Assembly (NCBI RefSeq): GCF_004348675.1
Contig: NZ_SMKN01000009.1
Location: forward strand, 19,208 to 83,207
DNA: 64,000 nt
Origin: Micromonospora sp. KC606
GTDB lineage: Bacteria; Actinomycetota; Actinomycetes; Mycobacteriales; Micromonosporaceae
Direction of reading: 5' to 3'
Shown here one piece after another: positions 1 to 10,900 of the stretch. Numbering within the stretch: position 1 is the stretch's first letter; each line of letters opens with the position of its first letter. The notes under the pieces are model-generated. The model had not been told where the DNA came from and did no database searches. It saw only the letters and a list, made by a program, of their open reading frames with translations. A program made the position numbers and the translations under genes.

Positions 1-3000
1 CACGCACACCCGCTGTCCCATGATCAACGGTGTGTAGATGTTCGGCACGATCATGTCGAAGGCGTAGGACGAGAACACCGCCGCGCCGCCGTCACCCCGG
101 CACGCGTACGCCTCCCTGGCCCAACCCAGGTAGTTGACCACCCCCCGGTGGGGCACGAGCACTCCCTTCGGCGTGCCCGTCGAGCCGGACGTGTACATGA
201 TGTACGCCAACCCGTCCGGGTGACCGGTGACCGCGGGAGCGGTATCCGGCTCGGCGTCGATGGCGTCGCGGTCGCGGTCCACCAGCACCGTGCCCCAGGC
301 GCCGGTGGGCACCCGGTCGGCCAGCTCCGCCGTGGTCACCACCAGCGCGGCGCCCGCGTCGGCGAGCATGAAACGCAACCGTTCCGCCGGGTACGCCGGG
401 TCCAACGGCAGGTAAGCCGCTCCGGACTTCAGCACACCCAGCATGCCCACGACCATGCCGGCGTCGCGGGGCAGGCACAGCGCGACGACCGTCTCCGGCC
501 CGGCTCCGCGGGCACGCAGGTGCCGCGCGAGCCGGTTGGCCCGCCCGACGAGCTCGGCGTAAATCAGCGTCGTCCGGTCGTCGACCACCGCCACCGCGCC
601 GGGCGTGCGCCGCGCCTGTGCGTCGACCAGTTCGTGCAGCAGGTGCTGGACGGGGTACGCGCGCGCCGGCCCGTTCCAGGCCACGAGCACCTGCCGCCGC
701 TGCTCCGGATCGAGCGTGGCCAGGGTGTCGTGCCCGTCGTCCAGCCGGGTCATCGCCGCCAGCACGCGCAGGTACAGATCACGCATCGCCTCGGCCTGCT
801 CGTCGGAGAGCCGCTCGGTGTAGTAGTCCAGCCGCAGCAACAGCTGGGATGAGCGCGGGTTGCGCAGGAACCCCGTGTTGAGGGCGAAGCTCGTCGGTTC
901 CGAGCGGAACTCCGCCGTCGACTCAACCTTGTCGTCGAGAATCCCCACCCCGGCGCCCAGGACGTCAGCCAGCTGGTGGAAATGGTTGTAGAGAAACGTG
1001 TTGTCGAACACCTCCGCGCCGCCGCGGTCCCACTGGATCTGGGCGAGCGGATAGCGCCGGTGCGGCAGCAGCTCCTGCTCGGCGTCGAAGACCCGGCGCA
1101 CGAGTTCGCGCCAGGTGCCCGGGGCCAGGTCGACGCGGATCGGCGGGACGTTGAGGAACATCCCCAGCACCTCGGTGCTGTCCTTCTCCTCCAGCCGCCC
1201 GTTGGCGGTCAGCCCCGCCACCACGTCGGTCCGACCGGTGGCCAGGCCCAGCACCTTCAGGTGCGCGGCGAGGAGCACGCTCTTGAGCGGCACGCGGGCA
1301 GTTGCCGCGGCGGCGAGCAGGTCGTCGCAGAGGCTGGCCGGCACCAGCGCTTCGAGCCCGCGGTGGACGGCGCTCTGGGTGGACGTGAGGCGCCAGTGCC
1401 GTACCCCGTCGACATCCTCGCCGGTGACGGAGGTGTCTCCGGCGTCGCTTGCGACGCCGGGCGGCGCCGGCCAGGCAGTCAGGAAGCCCGGCGTGAAGTC
1501 GGCCAGCTTGGCCCGCCAGAACTCGCGATCCGCCGGCGAGGTCAGGCTCTCCCGCTCGACCGCGATGAAGTCGCGGAACAGCGACGCGGGCGGCGGGTCG
1601 GCGGGCGCGTGCGGATCCTTGAGCAGTCGGAGGTACCGTTCCAAAACCTCGGACATGTTGGTGAACAGGCTCCAGCCGTCGAAGATCGCGTGATGTTCGG
1701 TCACCGTCCACTGGAACGTGCTGTCGGTGCGGGGGTGCAGCAGGTAACGCAGCAGCGGTGGGCATGCGATGTCGAAGGGGCGCCGCCGCTCCTCGTGCAG
1801 CAGCTCAAGCAACCGACGGTTCTGCTCCTCGGTAGACAAGCCGCGCAGGTCGCCGATTTCCATCTCCATTTCGGCCGCCTGGTGTACCAATTGCATGGGC
1901 TTGCTGAACCGCGCGAGGTCGAACCCGGTGCGTAGAATGTCGTGCCGCGCGACCACGTCCCGCACCGCCTGCCGGAAGACCTCTGCGTCGAACGGCGCCC
2001 GCACGTGGAAGCTGTTGACGTTGTGGTATGGCAGGGTCTCGCTGTCCAGCCGCATGTGGTAGACCATGCCGGCCTGCAGCACCGACATGGGGTACGCGTC
2101 GACGACGCCCTCCGGCAACCGCTCGCGGTCCGCGGCGGGCAGCAGGGCGAACGGCTGGCGCTCGACCGCCGCGTCGGACTCTGCCGCCGGCTGGGCGGCA
2201 CCGGCCACCGCGGCGAGCTCGGTGACCGTCGGCCACCGGAACAGGTCCTGCAGGCTGATCCGCAGCCCGGCGTCCTTGGCTCGGCCGAGCACCTGCAGGC
2301 TCCGGATCGAATCGCCGCCCAGGTCGAAGAAGTTGTCCCGCGCACCGACGCGGTCCACGCCGAGCACCTCCGACCAGATCGCGGCGAGCACGGCCTCGGT
2401 GCCCGCTGCCGGCGCGACATACCGGTGCCCCAGCTCCGGCCGTGTGGTCGGCGGCTCGGGCAGCGCCTTGTGGTCCACCTTTCCGTTGCCCGTCATGGGC
2501 AGCGTGTCGAGGAACACGAACACGGCGGGCAGCATGTAGTCGGGCAGCGTGCTCGCCAGGAACTCGCGCATCTCTCCGGTGGTGAGCGCGGCGCCGGTGG
2601 CCACGTACGCGACGAGCCGTGGCGACGTGTCCTCGGCGCGCCACGCCACGACGGCCGCCCCGAGCACCTGCGGATGCCGGCGTATCGCGGCCTCCACCTC
2701 GCCGGTCTCGATGCGGAAGCCGCGGATCTTCACCTGGTCGTCGTTGCGGCCGAGGTACTCCAGCCGGCCGTCCCGCAGGCGGCGGCCGACGTCCCCGGTG
2801 CGGTAGAGACGCGCTCCCGGCTCCCCGGAGAAGCCGTCGGGCACGAACCGCTCGGCGGTCGTGGCGGGCCGGCCGTGGTAGCCGCGCGCGACACCCGCGC
2901 CGCCGACGTACAGCTCACCGGGCACGCCGGGAGGCACCGGATTGCCCGCCCGGTCAAGCACGTAGACGCGCAGGTCGGGAATGGGCACGCCGATGAGGCT

Positions 3001-5508
3001 GGGCCGCTCCGCGAGCGTGTGTTCGGCCAGCGGGCAGTGCGTCACGTGCACGGTCGTTTCGGTGATGCCGTACATGTTGACCAGTCGCGGAGCCGAGCTG
3101 CCGTGGCGCGCGAACCAGCGGGCCACGCTCGCCGAGTCCAGCGCCTCGCCACCGAACACCACCCAGCGCAGTGCGAGGCCACCGCCCTGCTCGCGGTCGA
3201 CCTGCTCGAGCTGGCGGAACGCGGACGGCGTCTGGTTCAGCACCGTCACCCGCTCGCGCCGCAGCAGCGCGTGGAAGTCGCTGGTCGAGCGCGCCACCTG
3301 CCGCGGCACCACCACGAGGCGACCGCCGTAGGCGAGGGCGCCCCATGCCTCCCAGACGGAGAAGTCGAACGTGTAGGAGTGGAACATCGTCCACACGTCA
3401 TCCGGGCCAAACCCGAACCAGTCCTGGGTGGACGAGAGCAGTCGACTCAGGTTTCCGTGCGTGACCTGCACCGCCTTTGGCCGCCCGGTGGAGCCGGAGG
3501 TGTAGATGACGTACGCGAGATCTCCCGGTCGCGGTGCGCCGGCGGCAACGCCCTCGTCCCCGTTGTCCACCCCACCGTCGTCCACGTCGTCGGCCGCGCC
3601 ACCGGAGGCGTCATCGGCCACGTCGAGGAGGCGCCATGGTCCGTCCGGCACCCGATCGCGCGCGCCCTCGGTCGAGACCACCGTCCGCGCTCCGATGTCG
3701 TTCAGCATGTAGGCGAGCCGCTCGGGTGGATGCGCCGCATCCAGCGGAAGGTACGCCGCGCCCGCCCTGAAGACGGCCAGCAGCGCCACGATCATTTCGG
3801 CGCTCCGTTCCAGGCACAGCCCCACGACGGTCTCCGGACCCGCACCCGCTCGCCGGAGTCGGCTCGCCAACTGGCGCGCCCGCTGGTCCAGCTCGGCGTA
3901 GGTGACCTGGCGCTCTCCGTCGGTTACCGCGACCGCGTCCGGCGTCTCCACGGCGCGGCGCGCGACCAGCTCCGGCACGCTGGGCGCGGCGGCGACGGCG
4001 GCTGGGACGCTGCCTTCGGCGGCTGCCGCACCCGTTCCCACCGGCTCGCCGAGCACCGCCCTCCGGACGGCTTCCGGCAACATCGGCACGTCCGTGACCG
4101 GTGCCTCGGGCGCGTCCAACGCGGCCTCTAGCAGCCGCAGATAGCACGCCGCCATCTCGTCGACGGTGGCTCGGTCGAACAGGTCCGTGTTGAACTCGAT
4201 CTCGATCCGTGGTGTGGGTCCCTCAAGAAGGGTCCAGGTCATCTCGAACTTGGCGGTGCCCCGCTCCACGTACACGTCGGTCAGCCGGGCATCGCCGAGC
4301 GGGTGCCCGGACGGCGCCGACTGCATGCCGAAGACGACCTGCACGAGTGGGCTGTAGCTGAGCGCCCGCTCGATGCCGAGCGCGCCGATCAGCTTCTCGA
4401 AGGGGACGTCCTGGTTGGCGTAGGCGTGCGCGGTCACGTCCCGGACCCGGGCGAGCAAGTCGGTGAACGTGGGCGCACCCGACAGGTCGGTACGCAGCGG
4501 CACGGTGTTGACCAGGATGCCCACCACGTCTTCGAGGTCGTCGAGGCCGCGGGTCGCGACGGGCGTACCCACGACCACGTCGTCGGTGCCGGCATAGCGC
4601 GAGACGAGGACGTTGAAGCCGGCCAGGTAGCCGACGAACGGGGTCACCCGGGCGGCCGCGCACGCCTGGCGCATCCGGCCCTCGATGGCCGGCGGCACCG
4701 GCAGGGTGACGGTGTGCCCGGCGAACGTCTGCATCGGTGGCCGCGGGCGGTCGGTGGGTAGGTCCAGCCGGTCCGGCGCGTTGGACAGTTGACCGCGCCA
4801 GTAGTCGACCTGCTCGTCGAGCACGCCGCTGGCCCAGCGTTCGTGCTCCCAGCGTGCCACGTCGGCGTACCGCGGGCCCGGTGCCGCCGCGGACGCCGAT
4901 TGGCCCGCTCGGCACGCCCGGTACAGCTCGTCCAGATCCCGCAGGAGCACGTCGAACGACAAGCCGTCGACGGCGATGTGGTGCACGGTCAGCACCAGCA
5001 GATGGCGATCGCTGGACAGGCCCAGCAGCAGCGCGCGCACCGGCGTACCGGCGCCGAGGTCGAACGGGCGCCGCACCTCGTCCTCGGCGGCCGTCAGGGC
5101 GGCGCCCTCCCGGCGCGGGGCCGGCAGATCCCCGAGGTCCCGCGTGACGAGCGGCACGCGCCCGTCGTCGACGATCACCTGCACCGGCTCGCCGCCGCGG
5201 CTGACGTACCGACTGCGCAGCGCCTCGTGCCGAGTCGCGAGCGCGTCCAGCGCCTCGCCCAGCGCGTCGGGATCCAGCGGTCCGTCCACCCAGTACGCCG
5301 AGGCCACGTTGTACGTCGGGGTGCCCGGTTTCCACTGCTCGAAGAACCACACCCGCCGTTGGGCGAACGACAGGGGTGCCTCGATGCCGCCGGTACGGGG
5401 AATCGACTCCTCGCCGGCGGGCGCGATTCCCTGCTCCCGAAGCACGATGTCGAGCGCGTCCCGAAACTCCAGATGATCGTCGCCAACTCGGTGCGGGATA
5501 AAGCTCAT
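1..5508 (-). CDS. Non-ribosomal peptide synthetase, C-A-T-C-A (3' end outside window)
   Basis: Large modular peptide synthetase; 1836 residues are visible and the frame is open to the left edge. It starts at the ATG at 5508 with GGAGGG about 8 nt upstream. Order: condensation domain (SFAQRRVWFFEQ near residue 48; HHIAVDG at 176-182), adenylation domain (about 465-970, with YVIYTSGSTGRPKA and MYGITETTVH), carrier domain (LGGDSI, phosphopantetheine Ser1067), second condensation domain (HHAIFDG at 1272-1278), and the first part of a second adenylation domain (YIMYTSGSTGTPKG). The first A domain's binding-pocket residues read D-F-W-N-V-G-M-V-H plus the A10 Lys, which is the known threonine code with Val for Ile at one position. 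The second A domain begins D-M-P, like the A domain of the NRPS at 7902. It is the last gene of an MFS-thioesterase-NRPS operon. Threonine activation is inferred from the code; the second substrate and release domain are out of view. Confidence 0.97.
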   Translation of the reverse strand, partial: MSFIPHRVGDDHLEFRDALDIVLREQGIAPAGEESIPRTGGIEAPLSFAQRRVWFFEQWKPGTPTYNVASAYWVDGPLDPDALGEALDALATRHEALRSRYVSRGGEPVQVIVDDGRVPLVTRDLGDLPAPRREGAALTAAEDEVRRPFDLGAGTPVRALLLGLSSDRHLLVLTVHHIAVDGLSFDVLLRDLDELYRACRAGQSASAAAPGPRYADVARWEHERWASGVLDEQVDYWRGQLSNAPDRLDLPTDRPRPPMQTFAGHTVTLPVPPAIEGRMRQACAAARVTPFVGYLAGFNVLVSRYAGTDDVVVGTPVATRGLDDLEDVVGILVNTVPLRTDLSGAPTFTDLLARVRDVTAHAYANQDVPFEKLIGALGIERALSYSPLVQVVFGMQSAPSGHPLGDARLTDVYVERGTAKFEMTWTLLEGPTPRIEIEFNTDLFDRATVDEMAACYLRLLEAALDAPEAPVTDVPMLPEAVRRAVLGEPVGTGAAAAEGSVPAAVAAAPSVPELVARRAVETPDAVAVTDGERQVTYAELDQRARQLASRLRRAGAGPETVVGLCLERSAEMIVALLAVFRAGAAYLPLDAAHPPERLAYMLNDIGARTVVSTEGARDRVPDGPWRLLDVADDASGGAADDVDDGGVDNGDEGVAAGAPRPGDLAYVIYTSGSTGRPKAVQVTHGNLSRLLSSTQDWFGFGPDDVWTMFHSYTFDFSVWEAWGALAYGGRLVVVPRQVARSTSDFHALLRRERVTVLNQTPSAFRQLEQVDREQGGGLALRWVVFGGEALDSASVARWFARHGSSAPRLVNMYGITETTVHVTHCPLAEHTLAERPSLIGVPIPDLRVYVLDRAGNPVPPGVPGELYVGGAGVARGYHGRPATTAERFVPDGFSGEPGARLYRTGDVGRRLRDGRLEYLGRNDDQVKIRGFRIETGEVEAAIRRHPQVLGAAVVAWRAEDTSPRLVAYVATGAALTTGEMREFLASTLPDYMLPAVFVFLDTLPMTGNGKVDHKALPEPPTTRPELGHRYVAPAAGTEAVLAAIWSEVLGVDRVGARDNFFDLGGDSIRSLQVLGRAKDAGLRISLQDLFRWPTVTELAAVAGAAQPAAESDAAVERQPFALLPAADRERLPEGVVDAYPMSVLQAGMVYHMRLDSETLPYHNVNSFHVRAPFDAEVFRQAVRDVVARHDILRTGFDLARFSKPMQLVHQAAEMEMEIGDLRGLSTEEQNRRLLELLHEERRRPFDIACPPLLRYLLHPRTDSTFQWTVTEHHAIFDGWSLFTNMSEVLERYLRLLKDPHAPADPPPASLFRDFIAVERESLTSPADREFWRAKLADFTPGFLTAWPAPPGVASDAGDTSVTGEDVDGVRHWRLTSTQSAVHRGLEALVPASLCDDLLAAAATARVPLKSVLLAAHLKVLGLATGRTDVVAGLTANGRLEEKDSTEVLGMFLNVPPIRVDLAPGTWRELVRRVFDAEQELLPHRRYPLAQIQWDRGGAEVFDNTFLYNHFHQLADVLGAGVGILDDKVESTAEFRSEPTSFALNTGFLRNPRSSQLLLRLDYYTERLSDEQAEAMRDLYLRVLAAMTRLDDGHDTLATLDPEQRRQVLVAWNGPARAYPVQHLLHELVDAQARRTPGAVAVVDDRTTLIYAELVGRANRLARHLRARGAGPETVVALCLPRDAGMVVGMLGVLKSGAAYLPLDPAYPAERLRFMLADAGAALVVTTAELADRVPTGAWGTVLVDRDRDAIDAEPDTAPAVTGHPDGLAYIMYTSGSTGTPKGVLVPHRGVVNYLGWAREAYACRGDGGAAVFSSYAFDMIVPNIYTPLIMGQRVCV

Positions 5509-5621
5509 GAGCCGCGCCCTCCATCACAGTCGCACGGGGTTGCAGTGACTAGAGAATATTCACGCGGTAATGCGATTTCCCCATTCTTGAGTAGGGGGAA
5601 CCGTTCGCGGAAAGAACAGGG

Positions 5622-6389
5622 TCACGCGGCGTCCCGATGCGCGGCGGCCAGCATCCGGCCCACCGCCTGCCCGATCAGGGTGCGGGCCCGCAGGCCATGT
5701 ACGAAGAAGTGGCCGCCGGACACCGGCGTGATCACGAAGTACCGGGTGGTCTGGGCCGCCCAGCCGACCATGTCCGCTCGGGACACCCACCGGTCATGCG
5801 TGCCGTGAAATGCCTGGATCGGCACGGCCAGTGGGGGTTCCGGCCGGTACTGGTAGCGTTCGGCGAGGGTCAGGTCCGCCCGGAGCGCCGGAAGGAACAG
5901 CCCCCGTGCCTCCGGATCGTCGAGGACCCGGTCTGTCACACCGTTGCGGTGCCGCAACTCGGCCACCAACCGGTCATCCGGCAGCGCGTGCACGGGCCGG
6001 GCGGGCGGCGGGGCGGTCGGCGCGGCGCACCCGGACACCAGCAGGGCGGCGGGTGCCCGGGCGCCTCTGGCCCGTAGCGCGCGGGCCAGGTCGAACGCCA
6101 TGCGGGCGCCCATGCTGTGCCCGAAGAGCGCGTACGGCCGGTCGATGCGCGCTTCGATCGCGTCGGCGAGCTCCTCGACCAGCACGCGCATGTTGGTCAT
6201 CGGCGGCTCGTCGAGGCGGCTCTCCCGGCCGGGCAGCCGCACCGCGAACGGCTCCACCGTCTCAGGTAGCGCGGCCGCCAGAAGCCCGTAGGCGTGCGTG
6301 CCGGCACCTGCGTAGGGGCAGGAGAACAGCCGCATCCGGGCGGCCGGGCGAGGCGCCAGGCAACGCAGCCACTTGTCGTCAGCGTTCAT
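5622..6389 (-). CDS. Type II (editing) thioesterase
   Basis: Alpha/beta-hydrolase of the type II thioesterase family, 255 aa. These enzymes remove stalled or wrong acyl groups from NRPS carrier domains. The nucleophile elbow GHSMG, the acid in HGTHDRWVS and the catalytic His in SGGHFFVH are all present, and the N-terminal RLFSCPYAGAG is typical of the family. The ATG at 6389 is chosen because it overlaps the 3' end of the upstream MFS gene by 11 nt, implying translational coupling; the frame is open further upstream but that stretch is Arg/Ala-rich and unlike the family. The NRPS starts 113 nt downstream, so proofreading that synthetase is its likely role. Confidence 0.95.
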   Translation of the reverse strand: MNADDKWLRCLAPRPAARMRLFSCPYAGAGTHAYGLLAAALPETVEPFAVRLPGRESRLDEPPMTNMRVLVEELADAIEARIDRPYALFGHSMGARMAFDLARALRARGARAPAALLVSGCAAPTAPPPARPVHALPDDRLVAELRHRNGVTDRVLDDPEARGLFLPALRADLTLAERYQYRPEPPLAVPIQAFHGTHDRWVSRADMVGWAAQTTRYFVITPVSGGHFFVHGLRARTLIGQAVGRMLAAAHRDAA

Positions 6390-7713
6390 GATCGCCGCCG
6401 GTGCCGCTCGGCGGGAGCGTCGGGCCGGCCGAGCCGGCGCGTGCCACCGGCGCGGCGGGTTCAACCGGCAACGCGCTCTCGACCGGCCCAGCGGGCTCGC
6501 CCGGCGTGGGTCGCCCGGCCTGCGCCGCGGACTCGGGGCGCAGCCGGATGGTCAGCGGCACCAGGCTCAGGACCACCACCGCCAGCACCGCGAACAGGCG
6601 CCCCGGGGTGAGGGCCTGGGCGACGATTCCGCCGGCGAGCGCGCCTACCGGCCGGGCGCCGAAGGCCAGGAACCGGAAACCAGCAGAGACCCGCCCCAGC
6701 AACCGCGACGGCACCAGCGACTGGCGCAACGAGGTGTTCACGACCGCGGACACCGCGGTGGCGAAGCCGGACAGCAGCAGGGCGGCCCCGACCGCCACGG
6801 CGTTCGGCACCGCGAACGGGGTGACGAAGCAGATCGCCAGCGCCAGCACCGCACCGGTCAACAGGTGCCGCGGGGGCACCCGCTCGGCCAGTCGCCCGGC
6901 GGCGGCGGCTCCGGACACCGCACCCACCGCCGCGACGATGATGAGCACGCTGTACCCGAAACCGGAGAGCCCCAGCGCGGAGCCGGAGCCGACCGCGAAG
7001 ACCACGAACACCGCGAAGAACGCGGTGTTGACCAGGTTGGTCACCACCGCGTACACGGTCAGGCGGGCGATCGTCCGGTTCCGCACGAGTGTTCCGATGC
7101 CTTCCCTGACGTCGGCCAGCACGCTGGTCCGGGTGGTGCGGACAACGGCGTACCGCCCGCGCACGGTGAGGAGCACGCCGGCCGCGGCCAGATAGAGCCC
7201 GGCCGGAGCGAACACGGCGACCACCGTGCCCGCGGCGACCAGCAGCGCGCCGACGGGCGCGCCGACGAAGTCGTTCATGACCATCTGGGTGCCGAACAGC
7301 CGGCCGTTGGCGCGGGGCAGCCGCTCGGGTTCGACGACCATCGGCACCAGGGCATGCGCCGCCGTCTCCGAAACGGTCTCGGCCACGCCGACGAGGAGCG
7401 CGGCCACGTAGAGAAGCGGCAGGTTGAGGCCGGTGACGGCCGCCGTCACGGCGATGCCGAGCAGGGCCACACCGCGCAGCGTCTCCGCGGCGAGCATGAG
7501 ACGGCGCCGGTCGACGCGGTCGACCAGCACACCGACGAACAGCCCGAAGAGGAACCAGGGCAGGGTCTGGGCGACCCGCAGCCCGGCGATCAGGGCCGGC
7601 GAGGAGGTGACCGTCACGGCGATCAGCGGCACCGCCATCAGAAAGAGTCCGTCCGCGAGATTCGTCATCGAGGTGGCGGACCAAATACGGCTGAATTGCG
7701 ATCGGGTGTCCAC
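6379..7713 (-). CDS. MFS exporter
   Basis: Major facilitator superfamily transporter of 444 aa with about 12 hydrophobic segments and the loop 2-3 motif GVLVDRVDRRRLM. It resembles the EntS/antibiotic-efflux branch of the family. The last about 45 residues form a Pro/Ala/Gly-rich soluble tail. The GTG start at 7713 is preceded by GGAGAG about 10 nt upstream. It is the first gene of the operon with the thioesterase and NRPS, so export of, or resistance to, the cluster product is the likely job; the substrate is not readable from sequence. Confidence 0.93.
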   Translation of the reverse strand: MDTRSQFSRIWSATSMTNLADGLFLMAVPLIAVTVTSSPALIAGLRVAQTLPWFLFGLFVGVLVDRVDRRRLMLAAETLRGVALLGIAVTAAVTGLNLPLLYVAALLVGVAETVSETAAHALVPMVVEPERLPRANGRLFGTQMVMNDFVGAPVGALLVAAGTVVAVFAPAGLYLAAAGVLLTVRGRYAVVRTTRTSVLADVREGIGTLVRNRTIARLTVYAVVTNLVNTAFFAVFVVFAVGSGSALGLSGFGYSVLIIVAAVGAVSGAAAAGRLAERVPPRHLLTGAVLALAICFVTPFAVPNAVAVGAALLLSGFATAVSAVVNTSLRQSLVPSRLLGRVSAGFRFLAFGARPVGALAGGIVAQALTPGRLFAVLAVVVLSLVPLTIRLRPESAAQAGRPTPGEPAGPVESALPVEPAAPVARAGSAGPTLPPSGTGGDHER

Positions 7714-7745
7714 TGCGTCACCGCTCTCCGTATCAGTGGCTGCAA

Positions 7746-7775
7746 ATGCTATTGGCCGCTCTCTTCGACCGTCAA
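7746..7775 (-). promoter_or_regulatory. Promoter candidate for the MFS-thioesterase-NRPS operon
   Basis: Read leftwards, TTGACG (7770-7775) and TAGCAT (7746-7751) are separated by 18 nt, a good match to an actinobacterial housekeeping -35/-10 pair, about 33 nt upstream of the GTG of the MFS gene. Inferred by eye. Confidence 0.5.
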
Positions 7776-7827
7776 GGCCCGAAGAAAAGGGGAATGGCAG
7801 CCTATCCCTGAGTAGCAGGACGGCCCA

Positions 7828-7897
7828 CTACTCCAGCCGGGGGTGGGGCACCGACACCGGGCCTAGGCTCGCTCTCAGGCTCGTCAGACTGGAGTAG
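7828..7897. promoter_or_regulatory. Inverted repeat between the divergent NRPS operons
   Basis: CTACTCCAG (7828-7836) and CTGGAGTAG (7889-7897) are perfect 9-bp inverted copies; the right copy overlaps the ribosome-binding site of the NRPS at 7902. Related copies lie at 7808-7815 (CTGAGTAG) and 5586-5594 (CTTGAGTAG, just upstream of the other NRPS). This could be a shared regulator site, or an mRNA pairing that hides the RBS. Confidence 0.35.
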
Positions 7898-7901
7898 CGA
7901 G

Positions 7902-10900
7902 ATGACTACGGGGCACGGCTTCTCCCCTATCGGCTCCTCCCGTGCCGGCTTCGCCGCCGGGAATTCCACGGTCACGCTCCGACCGACGCGTCCCGCGCCC
8001 CCTGTTCCCGGCTTCGTCCGCGGCCGCGCGGCGTCGACCGTCGGGGCCACGCTCACCGCGCGACTGGCCGGCGCCAGTCGGTCCGATGTGGACAACTTGC
8101 TCCTCAGCGCGCTTGTCGCCCTCCTGAGCCGCGCCTCCGGGACCACCGAGGTGTCGGTCGGCGTGGCCGACGGGGGCCAGGCGCGCTCGACCCAGCCGGT
8201 ACGGGTGGTGGTCGACGCCGCCGGCACGCTCGAACAGGTGCTCCGGCTGGTCACCTCGGCGCGGGCCGCCGCGGCGGTCGCGCCGTGCCCGGAGGCGCGC
8301 GTCGTGGTCGTCGCCGACGCCCCCACGGCGGCGCTTGAGTCGCTTCTCGACGGCCAGGTGGACCGGGACCTCGCCATCGCCCTGGATGACGGGGCCAGCC
8401 CGTGGACGTTGCGGTGCGGCTTCGACGCGGAACGGTACGACGAACCGGCGGTGACCGCGTTCCTGACCGCGGTCCGTGCGGCGCTGACCGGCCTGGTCCG
8501 CACGCCCGGCCTGCCGGTCCACGACCTGAACGCGGCGATCGAGGCACCGACCGTCGAGGTGGCGGCCATCCAGACGGCCGCCACCGACGAGCGGACGACG
8601 GAGCTGGCGTCGGCCGAGCCCTCCGGGACGCCGCTGGGCGCAGTGGCACGCGTGGTGGCCGACGTGTGGGAGCAGGTCCTCGAAACGCCGGTACGGCGCG
8701 GTGACGACAACTTCTTCGTTCTCGGTGGCGGCTCGCTGCAAGCCCTCCAGGCGCTCGGCCGGCTGCGCGACAAGTTCGCGATCGAGCTTCCGGCCGACCT
8801 CATCTTCGGCGCACCGACCGTATCGGAGGCGGCGCGGCACGTGGAGCGGGCCCGGGAGGACCGAAGCCGGCTACGCGTCGAGCCACCTCAGCCGCGCGGT
8901 GATTCGCCCGCACCGGCCTCCTTCGCGCAGGAGCGGATCTGGTTCTTCGAAAACCTACGGCCCTCCTCCGCCCTCTACCACATGCCCTGGGCGCTGGACA
9001 TCGACGGTCCGGTCGCCCCCGACATCCTGGCCGCCGCCGTACGCACGGTCGTCGCCCGGCATGAGGCGCTGCGCACGTCGTTCTCGGTGCGCGACGGCCT
9101 ACCGGTGCCCGTGGTGCACGCCGCGGTCCCGGTGGAGATCGGTCACGACGACCTCAGCTTGCTGCCGGCCACCCGGCGGCGGGCCGCCGCGGACCAGCTG
9201 CTCGCCGAACGCGCGCGGCTGCCCTTCGACCTCTCCCAGCCGCCGCTGCTACGCGCCCACCTGCTGCGGCTCACCGAACGCCGCCACATCCTCCTGCTCA
9301 CCCTGCACCACCTCGTCAACGACGGCTACTCCACCGATCTGCTGCTGCGGGAGCTCAGCGCCGCGTACGAGGCGCACGCGAGCGGCCGGCCGCCGGCGCT
9401 GTCCCCGGTCAGCGTCCAGTACGGCGACGTGGCCGCCTGGCAGCGCCGGGTGCTCCGCGACGACGCGCTGGCCGACGCCCTGCGGTTCTGGCAGGACGAG
9501 CTGGCCGGCGCACCGGCCGCGCTCGCGTTGCCGACCAGCCGGCCACGTCCGGCGGAACCCAGCTTCGCCGGCGAGACGCACGCGTTCCGGTTGCCCGAGC
9601 GGCTCACCTGGGAGCTGCGCCAAACCGGTCGGGAGCACGGCACGACGCTCTTCGTGGTCCTGCTCGCCGGCTTCCACGCGTTGCTGCGCCGGTACACCGG
9701 TCAGACCGACGTGGTCGTCGGCACGACGTCGGCCAACCGGGACCGCCTCGCGCTGGAGAACGTGCTGGGCCCGGTCTTCAACACCCTTGCGCTGCGCGCG
9801 AACCTGCCCGGCGACCCCACGTTCGAGGAGTTGCTGGCCCACATGGGCGACCGGGTGCGCGGCGCGCACGCCAACCAGGAGGTGCCGTTCGACCTCCTGG
9901 TGGCGCGGCTCGCCCCGGAGCGCGACCCCAGCCGGTCGCCGATCTTCCAGGTGCTGTTCGAGCTGGGCGATCCACCGGGCGGGCCGGCGCCCGACGGCCT
10001 GCGGTGGACGCCCCGTCTCGTTGACACCCGCACCGCCAAGTTGGACCTCGCGGTGACGCTGACCGACGAGGGCGACGCGCTCACCGGCCTCGTCACCCAC
10101 AGCGCGGACCTGTTCGACGCCGCGTTCGCGCGCGGCCTGGTGGCGAACTTCGTCTGCCTGCTGGAAGCGGTCTGCGCCGACCCGGGCAGCCGGCTGTCCG
10201 CGCTCTCCGTCGTCTCCGCGGTGGACCGGCGGGCCATCGCGGCGGTGAACGACACGGCACACGCGTACCCTGTCGGCGCCTGCCTCCACGAGCTGGTCGA
10301 GCGCCAGGCTCGCCGGGTACCGGACCGGGTAGCGGTCCGCTGCGGGCCGGCCCAGGTCACGTTCGCCGGCCTCAACGCCCGGGCCAACCAGCTCGCCGCG
10401 CGGTTGCGCGCGCACGGCGTCGGGCCGGAGGCGCGGGTCGGGGTGTGCCTGGACCGTTCCATCGACATGGTGGTGGCCCTGCTCGCCGTCCTCAAGGCCG
10501 GTGGCGCGTACGTGCCCATCGATCCGGACTATCCGGACGAACGAAAACGGCTCATGATGTCCGCCGCAGACGCCGAGTTGCTGGTCGGGCAGCGCGTCGC
10601 AGCCGGCGGGGGGTGGCATGACGGGCCGGCCGTCTGGTTGGACTCCGGCCTCGCGGGCGAGTCCGTCGTGGACCCGCCCGGCCGGGCCCACGCCGGGAAC
10701 CTCGCCTACGTCATCTTCACCTCCGGTTCCACCGGCACTCCCAAGGGGGTGCTGGTCGAACACGGCGGGTTGGTGAACTACCTGCGGTGGTGCCTGGACA
10801 CGTACGTCGCCGACCGCACCGGCGGCGGCGCGGTCTTCTCCTCCTTCGCCTTCGACGCCCTGGTGCCCAGCCTGTACGCGCCGCTCATCAGCGGCCAGAC

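Noticed and set aside
1942..4131. 729-codon open frame on the + strand
   Set aside because: Antisense shadow of the NRPS gene; Arg/His/Gly-rich composition and no domain.
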